Shown in pieces: positions 28,271 through 36,506 of a stretch of 64,000 nt of DNA. Every line of letters starts with the position of its first letter. Within the stretch, counting starts at the first letter, position 1. The stretch spans positions 7,564,001-7,628,000 of the forward strand of contig NZ_CP088022.1 in NCBI RefSeq assembly GCF_013373795.3, given 5' to 3'. The translations under genes were made by a program, and so were the position numbers. This stretch comes from Bradyrhizobium quebecense (lineage in GTDB: Bacteria; Pseudomonadota; Alphaproteobacteria; Rhizobiales; Xanthobacteraceae). Below the pieces are notes generated by a model. The model saw only the letters and a list, made by a program, of their open reading frames with translations. It did no database searches and was not told the DNA's origin.

Positions 28271-29067
28271 ACGCGCCGATGCGGGACCAGAACGCGCGTG
28301 CCGCGCCGCCAGCCGACGATCACGATGCTGCCGTCGCGCCCGCAACAGCCGCGGCGCCGCCGACCGCTGCCCGCAACACGGCCGCCCGGAAGGGCGAGCG
28401 CAGTGCACTGCTGCGCTACGGCGCGGTGGTCGCGCTGTTCGTCGGCGGCATCGTCTATTTCTTTCTCGGTCACGACGATCTGCCGCCGCCGCGTCAGGTG
28501 CGCGATCTCACCATCGTCAATGTGACGCTGCCGCCGCCACCTCCGCCTCCGCCGCCACAGCCGCAGCCCGAGCAGAAGATGATCGAGCAGCCCAAGATGG
28601 CGGAGCCCGAGTTCAAGGAAGAGAAGCCGGTCGACAAGCCGAAGGACGAACCGGCCAAGGATGCCAAGAACGACGAGCCGCCCGGTCCGCTGTCGCTCGA
28701 TGCAAAGCCGACGGGACCCGGCGATCTGTTCAATCTCGGCGGCAAGCCCGGCGGCAACCCGTATGGCGGAGGCGGCGGCGGTGGCAGCCGCTGGGGTTGG
28801 TACACCACGATCATCACCTCGCAGGTCGAGGCGGCGATCCGCGCCAATCCGAAGACCCGCAACATGGCGACGCAAATCCAGGTGCGGCTGTGGGTGGACG
28901 GCTCCGGCCACGTCACCCGCGTCGTCCTGACGCCGTCCTCCGGCAATCCGGAGATCGATGCGGCGCTTCGCAACGAGGTGATCGGCAGCCTGACGCTGCG
29001 CGAGCCGCCACCCAAGGACATGCCGATGCCGGTGGTCACGCGCGTCACCGCGCGACGGCCAAGCTGA
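28267..29067 (+). CDS. TonB family protein (second copy)
   Basis: A 266-residue TonB-like energy transducer. One helix lies at about 45-65 (LLRYGAVVALFVGGIVYFFL), followed by a run of ten prolines (about 82-92), acidic/basic linker repeats (EEKPVDKPKDEPAKDAKNDE), a glycine-rich stretch and a C-terminal TonB domain (IQVRLWVDGSGHVTRVVLTP). It overlaps the preceding gene by four bases. Being in the exbB-exbD operon, it is the natural partner of that channel, whereas the TonB at 20291 is linked to the STN gene. Confidence 0.87.
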   Translation: MNAPMRDQNARAAPPADDHDAAVAPATAAAPPTAARNTAARKGERSALLRYGAVVALFVGGIVYFFLGHDDLPPPRQVRDLTIVNVTLPPPPPPPPPQPQPEQKMIEQPKMAEPEFKEEKPVDKPKDEPAKDAKNDEPPGPLSLDAKPTGPGDLFNLGGKPGGNPYGGGGGGGSRWGWYTTIITSQVEAAIRANPKTRNMATQIQVRLWVDGSGHVTRVVLTPSSGNPEIDAALRNEVIGSLTLREPPPKDMPMPVVTRVTARRPS

Positions 29068-29130
29068 CGAGACCGACTGACGAACGACCAACCTTCGAAA
29101 TTCAATGTGCGAGTGAGAACTGGGGGACTG

Positions 29131-31029
29131 ATGTTTAAGAAACGAGCTCACGCAGAATGGCACGCGTTGCCGCTTGCGGTGTCGCTGAGCGCGCTCGCCT
29201 GCGCAACGCCGGCCGTGGGCCAGACCGCGGACCAGGCCGCCGAGCAGGGTCCCGCCGCCGCGGCAAAGCGGACTGACGCAAAGAAGCCAAAGGTGTCGAG
29301 CACCAAGCCGACATCGTCAAATGCCACCGTCAATCTCGTCAACCTGCTGGTGCAGCAGGGCGTCCTCAAGGAGGAGCAGGCCCAGGCGCTGATCAAGCAA
29401 GCCGAGGACGAGGCCTATGTCTCCCGCCAGGCCGCCAAGGACGCCACGACCAAGGCCGACGACGCCACCAAGGCGGCAACCGCCGCCGCCGCGGCGGCAC
29501 AACCGCCCGGCACGCGGCACGTCACCTACGTTCCCGAAGTCGTCAAAAGACAGTTACGGGAAGAGATTAAGCAGGAGGTGATGGCCAAGGCGCAGAAAGA
29601 AAACTGGGCGTCGCCCGGAACCTACCCGGAATGGGCGCAACGCATCCGCTTCTACGGCGATGCGCGCGTTCGCTATCAGGGTGCCTATTTCCCGACCGGC
29701 AACGACCAGGCCGGCGCGGCCAACTACAACGCGATCAATACCGGGTCGCCATATGACATTTCGAGCACCGCGTTTGGTCCGACCTACGACGCCACGCAAG
29801 ATCGCAACCAGTTCCGCTTCCGCGGCCGGCTCGGCATGGAAGCCGACCTGCTGTACGGGTTCACTGCCGGCCTGCGCATTGCCACCGGCGAGAACAGCTC
29901 GCCGGTGTCGACCAACCAGACCCTTGGCGGTGGTGGCGGCAACTTCTCGAAGTATGGCGTCTGGCTCGATCGCGGCTACATCAACTGGCAATCTTGGGGC
30001 GACGATCTGAGGATCTCGGCGGGTCGCATCGACAATCCATTTTGGTCGCCGACCGATCTGGTCTGGTATAAGGAGCTCGGCTTCGACGGTCTTGCCGTTC
30101 AGGCCAAGCACGAGGTTTGGGAAGGCTTCACGCCGTTTGCCGTGGGCGGTGCGTTCCCGATCTACAACACCGATTTCAATGCCGGCAGCAATCTACCGGC
30201 CGATCCGAGCAACCTGAACTCGCCGCCGAGCAAGTTTGCCAGCCACGACAAGTGGCTGTTGGGAGGCCAGGTTGGCTTCAATGCCCGGTTCAGCCCGGAA
30301 TACTCATTCCGGTTCGGCGTTGCCTTCTACGACTTCGACAATGTTCAGGGCCAGTTCTCGAGCCCCTGCAGGGTCTCGTCCGCATCTGACGTCTGCGACA
30401 CCGACCTGACCCGGCCGTCGTTCGCGCAGAAGGGCAATACCTATTTCCCGCTGCGTAACATCATCGCCGATCCTCCGGGCACCGGTAACAATGGCGGCAC
30501 GATCAACCAGTTCGAATATTTCGGATTGGTCAGCCAATATCGGCCGGTCGTTGTCAGCGGACAGCTCGATCTCGGACAATTCCATCCGACCCACATCGTG
30601 CTCGACGGCGAGTATGTCTACAACACCGCGTTCAGCCGCTCCTTCATGAACGCGGCCGCGGCAACCTACGGGGTGCTGATGAACAACCGCGGGCCGAGCC
30701 CGGATGGCGGCACCACGCCGGGCCCGTTCAACGGCGGCAATCAGGGTTGGCTCGGCCGCGTCACCGTCGGCAACAGGGAGATCAAGCATCTCTGGGATTG
30801 GAACGTCCACGCCGGCTACAAATACCTCGAATCCGACGCCACCATCGATGCGTTCGCCGACTCCGACTTCGGTCTCGGCGGCACTAACCTCAAGGGCTAT
30901 TTCGTCGGCGGCAATATCGGTCTCGGCGAGAATGTCTGGGCGACCTTGCGCTGGATGAGCGCCAACAGCATCGCCGGCAGCCCCTATGCCGTCGACGTCC
31001 TGCAAGTCGACCTCAACGCGAAGTTCTGA
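29131..31029 (+). CDS. Putative outer-membrane porin
   Basis: A 632-residue exported protein with a signal peptide (LPLAVSLSALACATPAVGQT). A short helical coiled region follows (about 55-150, LVNLLVQQGVLKEEQAQALI) and then a beta-barrel resembling the putative-porin family (Porin_5-like). Alternating aromatic strands are seen, for example IRFYGDARVRYQGAYFP, RFRGRLGMEADLLYGFTAGL and WATLRWMSANSI, and the protein ends in AKF. ATG 29131 was chosen because of GGGGG six bases upstream. It lies 63 bp after tonB and 2 bp before the next gene, so it may be the energised outer-membrane partner of this locus. Confidence 0.83.
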   Translation: MFKKRAHAEWHALPLAVSLSALACATPAVGQTADQAAEQGPAAAAKRTDAKKPKVSSTKPTSSNATVNLVNLLVQQGVLKEEQAQALIKQAEDEAYVSRQAAKDATTKADDATKAATAAAAAAQPPGTRHVTYVPEVVKRQLREEIKQEVMAKAQKENWASPGTYPEWAQRIRFYGDARVRYQGAYFPTGNDQAGAANYNAINTGSPYDISSTAFGPTYDATQDRNQFRFRGRLGMEADLLYGFTAGLRIATGENSSPVSTNQTLGGGGGNFSKYGVWLDRGYINWQSWGDDLRISAGRIDNPFWSPTDLVWYKELGFDGLAVQAKHEVWEGFTPFAVGGAFPIYNTDFNAGSNLPADPSNLNSPPSKFASHDKWLLGGQVGFNARFSPEYSFRFGVAFYDFDNVQGQFSSPCRVSSASDVCDTDLTRPSFAQKGNTYFPLRNIIADPPGTGNNGGTINQFEYFGLVSQYRPVVVSGQLDLGQFHPTHIVLDGEYVYNTAFSRSFMNAAAATYGVLMNNRGPSPDGGTTPGPFNGGNQGWLGRVTVGNREIKHLWDWNVHAGYKYLESDATIDAFADSDFGLGGTNLKGYFVGGNIGLGENVWATLRWMSANSIAGSPYAVDVLQVDLNAKF

Positions 31030-31031
31030 CC

Positions 31032-31625
31032 ATGCGCACCGCACTCTTCGTCCTGATGATGGCGATCGGAGCATTGAGCTCCGGCACCGCATTCGCCCAG
31101 TCCGAGACCGACCGCCTGCGCGACGCCTTGCGCAGCGCGACGGCGCAGACCCGTGCGCTGGAAGACCAGCGCACGGCGTTGCAGGCCAAGGTCGCCGACG
31201 CCGATCGCGAGAAGGCGGCGGCCAAGAAGGAGGTCGACGACCTCAAGGCGCAGCTGAAGAAAGCCGACAAGGAGCATCGCGACGCCGTCGACGAGTTCAA
31301 TCAACGGCTCGCCGAACGCGATGAGACGCTGGAGAAGTGGAAGTCGGCCTATGAGGAAGCGGCCACCGTCGCCCGCACCAAGGACGCCGAGCGGGCCAAG
31401 TTCGAAGGCGAGGCCACCGCCTACAAGGCCAGCACCAAGAGCTGCGTCGCCAAGAACACCCAGCTGATCAAGGCCGGCAAGGAAATGGTGCAGCGCTACA
31501 AGGATCTGACCATCGGCGAGATCGTGGTCTCGCGCGAGCCGATGATTCAGCAGCGCCGCGTCGAAATCCAGAATCAGCTGCAGGAAAGCCAGGACAAATT
31601 TCTCGATCAGAAGGTGAATCCATGA
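31032..31625 (+). CDS. Periplasmic coiled-coil protein
   Basis: A 197-residue exported protein. The signal peptide (MRTALFVLMMAIGALSSGTA, cleaved near AFA-QS) is followed by a long, charged coiled coil (about 25-140; EDQRTALQAKVADADREKAA, KKEVDDLKAQLKKADKEHRD) and a short globular tail with one cysteine. No enzyme motif is seen. Its start lies 2 bp after the porin stop and its end overlaps the isomerase gene by four bases, pointing to a structural or scaffolding role in the envelope complex. Confidence 0.75.
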   Translation: MRTALFVLMMAIGALSSGTAFAQSETDRLRDALRSATAQTRALEDQRTALQAKVADADREKAAAKKEVDDLKAQLKKADKEHRDAVDEFNQRLAERDETLEKWKSAYEEAATVARTKDAERAKFEGEATAYKASTKSCVAKNTQLIKAGKEMVQRYKDLTIGEIVVSREPMIQQRRVEIQNQLQESQDKFLDQKVNP

Positions 31626-32671
31626 CGACCGCCCTTATTGTGAAGCCGCTTCGGTCGATCGGTCTCGCCGCCGCCGTCGCAGCTTTCGTTGCGCCGCTCG
31701 ATGTCTCGGCGCAGACGCAGGCCCAGACCCAGGCTCCCGCGCCGCGCGCCGTGCAGGCTCCGGTCAGGAAGCCGCAGCCACAGCCTGCGGCACAGGCGCA
31801 AGCTGCCGCCACGCCCGCGTCGGTCGCGGCTGCGCCGAAGCCCGCCGCGCCCGAGAATGTCATCGCGCGGGTCGGCGAGACCAACGTCTCGGCCGATGAT
31901 CTCCGGAGCTATGTCGCAGCCCTCGCGCCGCGCGAGCAGGCTGCGCTGGCCAAGGATCCGGCCATGCTCAGCCAGGCGGTCCGGCTGCTGCTCGCCAACC
32001 GCCTCGTGCTGCAGGAGGCGGTGGCGAAGAAGTGGGATCAGCAACCTGCCGTCGCCGCGCAGCTCGACCGGGCACGCGAGGGCGCGGTGGTCGAGCTCTA
32101 CCTGCAATCGGTGTCGACGCCGCCGGCCAATTTCCCGAGCGAAGACGATTTGCAGAAGGTCTATGAGGCCAATCGCGCCGCATTCCTGATGCCGCGGCAA
32201 TTCCAGCTCGCGCAGATCTTCGTCGCCGCTCCGAAGGAGGGCGACAAGGCCGCCGAGGACAAGGTGAAGCAGGAACTCGACGACGTGCAGCGCAAGCTGA
32301 AGGCGCCGGGAGCCGACTTCGCGGCGATCGCGCGCGGCGACAACAACGCCGCCAAGGATGCCGGCGACCTCGGCTGGGTTGCCGAGAGCCAGATCCGTCC
32401 GGAGATCCGCAACCAGGTGATGGGGCTCGCCAAGAACAGCGTGTCCGAGCCGATCAAGCTCGACGACGGCTGGCACATCATCAAGCTGCTCGACACCAAG
32501 GCGTCCTATACCCGCACCTTGCCGGAAGTGCGCGACCAGCTGGTGCTGCAGATCCGCTCCGAGCGGTCGAACATGATGCGGCGGGCCTATCTCGCCGAGC
32601 TGCTGAAGCAGCATCCGCCCGTCCTCAACGAGCTTGCACTGTCGAGCCTGCTCGACGCGTCGAAAAAGTAA
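31622..32671 (+). CDS. Periplasmic peptidyl-prolyl isomerase (SurA/PpiC type)
   Basis: A 349-residue exported foldase. A signal region (SIGLAAAVAAFVAPLDVSAQ) and a Gln/Pro/Ala-rich linker precede a SurA-like N-terminal chaperone part (about 78-170; VIARVGETNVSADDLRSYVA, RLLLANRLVLQEAVAKKW). One parvulin domain follows at about 183-295 (RQFQLAQIFVAAP, DLGWVAESQIRPEIRNQVMG, PIKLDDGWHIIKLLD). It probably assists folding of the TpsB or porin barrels encoded upstream. The comparable P. aeruginosa exbB2 locus, as I recall it, also carries a PpiC-type isomerase. Confidence 0.88.
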   Translation: MTTALIVKPLRSIGLAAAVAAFVAPLDVSAQTQAQTQAPAPRAVQAPVRKPQPQPAAQAQAAATPASVAAAPKPAAPENVIARVGETNVSADDLRSYVAALAPREQAALAKDPAMLSQAVRLLLANRLVLQEAVAKKWDQQPAVAAQLDRAREGAVVELYLQSVSTPPANFPSEDDLQKVYEANRAAFLMPRQFQLAQIFVAAPKEGDKAAEDKVKQELDDVQRKLKAPGADFAAIARGDNNAAKDAGDLGWVAESQIRPEIRNQVMGLAKNSVSEPIKLDDGWHIIKLLDTKASYTRTLPEVRDQLVLQIRSERSNMMRRAYLAELLKQHPPVLNELALSSLLDASKK

Positions 32672-32685
32672 TACGGAGATAGAAG

Positions 32686-33216
32686 ATGTCCGAGATCATC
32701 ACCAAGCTCACCATCGACGGATTGCGCGACAGCTTCCAGAATGTCGGCTATCGCGTCGAAACGCTGACCGATCCGGTCGCCAACACGGCCTATCTGCGCT
32801 CGGCGACGGCGGGGATCGGCTTCGAGATCCGTCCAGGAAACCAGCTCGTCGGCGAGGAGCAGAGTTTTGTCGACGCCACGCTGGTCACCACGCTTCAGGT
32901 GCAGGGCGAGCTGCCGCTCGACCTCGTCAATCGCTGGAACACGACGCGGCGATTCGGGCGGCTGCAGTTCAGCCAGCCGTTCCTGATGTTCTGCCTCGAT
33001 GTCTCCGTGGCCGGCGGCGTGGCGCCGAACTTTGTGCGGGCGCAGATCGAGGTCTGGGACCGGCTGGTTCAGGAGCTGATCGCCTATCTGCGCGAGGAGC
33101 TGCCGAAGATCGTCGGCCGCAATGCCGCGGCGGCTGCCCCGCAGCCGAGTGCGCCGGCCCAGCAGTCGGCGCATGAGCACGCCGCGGAAGCGGAGGCAGT
33201 TCCCACCATCCAGTAG
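32686..33216 (+). CDS. YbjN domain-containing protein
   Basis: A 176-residue cytoplasmic protein resembling the YbjN (type III secretion chaperone-like) fold: MSEIITKLTIDGLRDSFQNV, YRVETLTDPVANTAYLRSAT, TTLQVQGELPLDLVNRWNTT and GRLQFSQPFLMFCLDVSVAG. The Ala/His/Glu-rich C-terminal tail is likely disordered. There is no signal peptide. It continues the operon, 14 bp after the isomerase gene. YbjN-like proteins are linked to regulation or chaperoning; its role here is unknown. Confidence 0.75.
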   Translation: MSEIITKLTIDGLRDSFQNVGYRVETLTDPVANTAYLRSATAGIGFEIRPGNQLVGEEQSFVDATLVTTLQVQGELPLDLVNRWNTTRRFGRLQFSQPFLMFCLDVSVAGGVAPNFVRAQIEVWDRLVQELIAYLREELPKIVGRNAAAAAPQPSAPAQQSAHEHAAEAEAVPTIQ

Positions 33217-33219
33217 ATC

Positions 33220-34119
33220 ATGCGGACACGCGACGATCAGGGCCGTAAGCGATCGATGAATGACGGTGTCTCAACGATGAAGGCGGGCAGCTTCAGCCGA
33301 TGGCGGAAGCTGCTTGATCCTGCTCGTCACCGGGGCAGCCGCATCGCAGCCGGCGGTCTGGTGCTCGCGCTTTGTCTTGTTCAGCCCGCCCATGCCGAGG
33401 GAGAGACGCCGGCGTCGTCATTCAGCACGCGCTTTGCCGCCGTCGAGTCGGCAGACCCTTCAGCCGACGCCACGGCAAAGCCGCCCGTACCGGCCAAAGA
33501 TGCGGCGAAGGACGCCGGGGGGAAAACGCTCCCGCCTCCGCCGGTAAGCCAGCCCGCGGTGTCGGACGCGCGTATGCGCTATCGCGCGCTGATCGAGAAG
33601 GAGGCTGCGGGAAGCGGGCTCGCGCCCGAGATCGCCGAGGCGGTGATGGGCGTGGAGAGCGGCTACAATCCCGACGTGATCGGCGGTGTCGGCGAAATCG
33701 GGCTGATGCAGCTGCTGCCGTCGACCGCGCGCATGCTCGGTTTTTCCGGCTCGCTTGCCGAACTCGCGATTCCCGAAAACAACATTCACTTCGGCGTCAT
33801 GTATCTTGCGCAGGCATGGCGCCTTGCCGGCGGCGACCTGTGTACCGCGGTCATGAAGTACCGCGCCGGTCATGGCGAGACCCGCTTCTCCTATCTGTCG
33901 GTGAATTATTGCGTGGCGGTGCGCGCCCGGCTGTCTGCTCGCGGCTTTCGGGTGACCGGCACCGTACCGGTCGCGACCTTCGGCGAACCGGGCCGTGGCG
34001 GTGGCGGCGGATGTGGCCGTAAATGCCTCGGCGGCGGCGGACGCATCGGCCGTGTCGATCTCGTCGCGCTCAACACGCGGCTCAATGCGCTTGTGATCCA
34101 GGCCCGGGGAGGGAAATAG
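33220..34119 (+). CDS. Lytic murein transglycosylase (SLT domain)
   Basis: A protein of up to 299 residues with a signal or anchor segment (GSRIAAGGLVLALCLVQPAH), a Pro/Ala-rich linker and a soluble-lytic-transglycosylase domain at about 120-240. The catalytic glutamate is in AVMGVESGYNPDV, followed by GGVGEIGLMQLLPSTARMLG, the GLMQ motif, and NIHFGVMYLAQAWRLAGGDL. The C-terminus is glycine- and cysteine-rich (GGGGGCGRKCLGGGG), which is unusual. It would open peptidoglycan locally for envelope-spanning machinery. The start is uncertain among ATG 33220, 33256 and 33277. Confidence 0.85.
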   Translation: MRTRDDQGRKRSMNDGVSTMKAGSFSRWRKLLDPARHRGSRIAAGGLVLALCLVQPAHAEGETPASSFSTRFAAVESADPSADATAKPPVPAKDAAKDAGGKTLPPPPVSQPAVSDARMRYRALIEKEAAGSGLAPEIAEAVMGVESGYNPDVIGGVGEIGLMQLLPSTARMLGFSGSLAELAIPENNIHFGVMYLAQAWRLAGGDLCTAVMKYRAGHGETRFSYLSVNYCVAVRARLSARGFRVTGTVPVATFGEPGRGGGGGCGRKCLGGGGRIGRVDLVALNTRLNALVIQARGGK

Positions 34120-34228
34120 CAAGGCCGCGTTGCCCGAATTCATATCGTTACCTTGATATCCTCGCTTGATATCAGCCCTTGGCTTCCTATCGTTTGAAAC
34201 AAGTCTGGTTCTGCAAGGAGCAGCACCG

Positions 34229-34642
34229 ATGAAAGTGATCATGTTGGCGGTCGCCGTTGGCGGATTGTCGGCGATGCAGGCGCAGGCGCAGCAGCACACG
34301 CCGCTGCCGGAAATTGTCGTCGGCACACCGCCGCCGGCGCTCAACCTTAACCGCGGCGCCAGTGGCGGCACCGGCCGGGCTGCGGCAAGAGGTGGCGGCG
34401 GCGGCGCGCCGGCCGAGCGCTGCGGCGATGCGGCCTCGCTTGGCTGCATCAACGAGCGGTTGAAGAAGCAGGTCGATCAGGTCAATCCGCCCGTCACCAA
34501 CACGCCGCCGATCGACGCGAAATCGCAGGACCTCAAGGTGGGCGTGGTCAACGTCCCGGCGGTGCAGCAGCAATATGGCCGCAACTTCGGGGTCTCGGCG
34601 TTTCCCTACCGCCCGCCAGCACCCGTTTACAGTCATCGATAA
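34229..34642 (+). CDS. Small secreted protein of unknown function
   Basis: A 137-residue exported protein. The signal peptide MKVIMLAVAVGGLSAMQAQA is followed by a glycine/alanine-rich segment (about 45-70) and a short region with two cysteines (ERCGDAASLGCINERLKKQV). No family was recognised. ATG 34229 is supported by AAGGAG eight bases upstream. It lies 109 bp after the transglycosylase gene; its secreted nature fits the envelope theme of the locus. Confidence 0.68.
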   Translation: MKVIMLAVAVGGLSAMQAQAQQHTPLPEIVVGTPPPALNLNRGASGGTGRAAARGGGGGAPAERCGDAASLGCINERLKKQVDQVNPPVTNTPPIDAKSQDLKVGVVNVPAVQQQYGRNFGVSAFPYRPPAPVYSHR

Positions 34643-34742
34643 CGTCAGCGAAGACACCGTCTGTTTCGCACAGATCGTGACGCCGTCACATTTCTGACGA
34701 TGGGCATATGGAAAATAGAGAGAGCAACGGTTTGCTGATTCC

Positions 34743-34934
34743 ATGCGAAAATCTGACGTGACGTGCCCCCATTGCCAGGCCGGCTATCGCCGGATCGAAT
34801 TGACGTCGAAGGGCGGCATCGCCGGCGAGTTTCGATGCCTGGTGTGTGACCAGTTGATCGAGCTGATGGACGGTTCGACCGACGTCGCCTTTCGGCTGAC
34901 CGTGCAGCCGGGCAAGACGTCCTACGCTTACTAG
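34743..34934 (+). CDS. Small zinc-ribbon protein
   Basis: A 63-residue protein with two CxxC pairs, VTCPHCQAGYRRIEL and FRCLVCDQLIELMD, spaced as in a zinc ribbon. The C-terminal RLTVQPGKTSYAY is conserved-looking. It is likely a small cytoplasmic zinc-binding protein; function is unknown. Its stop codon lies at the edge of a palindromic repeat that starts at 34932. Confidence 0.7.
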   Translation: MRKSDVTCPHCQAGYRRIELTSKGGIAGEFRCLVCDQLIELMDGSTDVAFRLTVQPGKTSYAY

Positions 34935-35032
34935 AGCCTTTCCGCTCCGATCGGATCGGAGCGGGCTCTAGATTCCTGTTTGACGCGTTTTCTCCACGCG
35001 AACCGGTCTCCACTTCGCTCGAAAACGCTCCA
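34932..35032. repeat. Modular intergenic repeat (hairpin head plus conserved tail)
   Basis: The head is a near-perfect palindrome at about 34932-34972 (arms CTAGAGCC and GGCTCTAG with inner CGCTCCGATC pairing to GATCGGAGCG). It overlaps the stop of the zinc-ribbon gene and may terminate the TonB-locus transcript. The tail to 35032 (GACGCGTTTTCTCCACGCGA, then CCACTTCGCTCGAAAACGCTC-like) matches the copies at 23213, 48738 and 52251. Confidence 0.75.
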
Positions 35033-35079
35033 GCGCCGACGTCCTTGCAAGCGAGGCGGTGAGCGATCGCGGCCCGCAA

Positions 35080-36120
35080 TCATTCGCCGCGGATATCGCT
35101 CGGGGCCTTGTTGGTCCAGCGGTGAAACGCACGCCTGAAGTTTGCTGCATCGCTGAAGCCGAGCGCCAATGCGATGTCGTCATTGGCCAGCGTCGTGCTG
35201 CGGAGATATTTCAGCGCAATCTGGGTCCGCAGCTCGTCGTGCAGCCCCCGGAAGGAAAAGCCCTGCTGACGAAGCTGGCGGCGCAACGACCGGTCGTTCA
35301 CGCCGAGCAGCTTGGCGATCGCCTCGAAAGTCGGGGGATTGGCGATGTCGCGAAGCAGGATGGCGCGGATTTTTCCGGCCACGCCGGTCCGCAATCTCAA
35401 GTCTCCGAGCAAGGCGTCGCAGAGGGCGACGATGGTCGGGTACGTCGTCTTGTTGCCGAGATCGGCTCTCCGGTCCAGCAACTGCGCCTTGAAGACGATC
35501 TGGTTGGCCGGCTGATCGAAGCGCACCGGGCACCCGACATGATCGAGCGGAAGATCGAAATCCTGTGCCTGCGGATAGGCGAGCGTGATTTCAAAGGGAG
35601 CGAAGCTTGGTCCCATGATGTCGCGCATCAGCGAAATGTGGATGCCGATCTGCATCTCGGCGACGAACCGGTACAGCGCGGAATCGGCAAGTGCGTGCAG
35701 ATTGGGTTCGATGGTCCATCTCGCATGGGCCTTGTCCTCGCTGAATTCGATCGTCGCCAGCGGCGCGGCGAGCGCGTGGTAGCGCATCGCGAATTCCATT
35801 GCCTTGCGAAAGTCCGGGCAGCACAGCAGCGCATAGCCGTACATTCCGTAGGTCGAGATGTGGATCGATGCGCCGATGCGATAGGGCAGGTGACGGTCGG
35901 TCGACAGGCGCAGCGCGTTTTGACAAACCGTCATCAGCTGCGTCAGCGAAATCCGCGCCTGCGGTGAGTGGACATCGGCCAGCGGAACGCGGGTGTCGCG
36001 CAGGATGGCGTCGGCCGGGACGCCGGCGCCGGCCAGCATGTCGAAGACGGCGCCAAGCTTGGTCGTCTCATAGACCTTGTCGCCGGTGCCGACGGTCAGG
36101 ATATCGTTGCGGGAGCCCAC
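35080..36120 (-). CDS. AraC family transcriptional regulator
   Basis: A 346-residue one-component regulator. The N-terminal arabinose-binding-like domain (PF12625 type) spans about 20-215 (GAVFDMLAGAGVPADAILRD, SIHISTYGMYGYALLCCPDF). The C-terminal double helix-turn-helix is at about 250-340 (FEAIAKLLGVNDRSLRRQLR, DIALALGFSDAANFRRAFHR). I chose GTG 36120, preceded by GAAGAGG, because the ATG at 36252 adds 44 basic residues unlike the family. It is divergent from the acyl-CoA ligase/PHA operon and is the probable controller of it, with a fatty-acid-type ligand inferred. Confidence 0.82.
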   Translation of the reverse strand: MGSRNDILTVGTGDKVYETTKLGAVFDMLAGAGVPADAILRDTRVPLADVHSPQARISLTQLMTVCQNALRLSTDRHLPYRIGASIHISTYGMYGYALLCCPDFRKAMEFAMRYHALAAPLATIEFSEDKAHARWTIEPNLHALADSALYRFVAEMQIGIHISLMRDIMGPSFAPFEITLAYPQAQDFDLPLDHVGCPVRFDQPANQIVFKAQLLDRRADLGNKTTYPTIVALCDALLGDLRLRTGVAGKIRAILLRDIANPPTFEAIAKLLGVNDRSLRRQLRQQGFSFRGLHDELRTQIALKYLRSTTLANDDIALALGFSDAANFRRAFHRWTNKAPSDIRGE

Positions 36121-36506
36121 AGGCCTCTTCAGTCGCGTGGTTGGTTGCAAAGTGAACCAGCCTTTCCCTTCGGTCGGAAAGCAGTGCGCCGCAAACCTGG
36201 CCCGAGTGGATTTCCGTTCGCGAGCCCCTGGAACATAGCCGGTTCGCGCCAAAACCCAAGACTCATCAATGGGCCTCCCTTGCTGCGCAGCAGCAAGATC
36301 GTCGCCATTGATGAGAGCACCTTGTCCGGTTGAGACCCCGCCGATGTCCGTTTCGGACCTTCACAAATCTCGGGCGTCACGCGAGGCTTCGTCCTAATGT
36401 CACACGATCAGACCGTCGTGATGCAGCACGGCAGACCACACGATCCGCTCGCTTAGAACTGCGGACGCAACGGTCGGAGGACACGCCAGGGTCGAGGGAG
36501 GCTTCC
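36121..36506. promoter_or_regulatory. Divergent regulatory region of the PHA cassette
   Basis: A 386-bp region between the AraC regulator and the acyl-CoA ligase gene. It should contain both promoters and AraC half-sites, but I found no convincing direct repeats or -35/-10 pairs by eye. A GAGGGAGG ribosome-binding site for the ligase lies at 36494-36501. No gene is supported. Confidence 0.5.
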
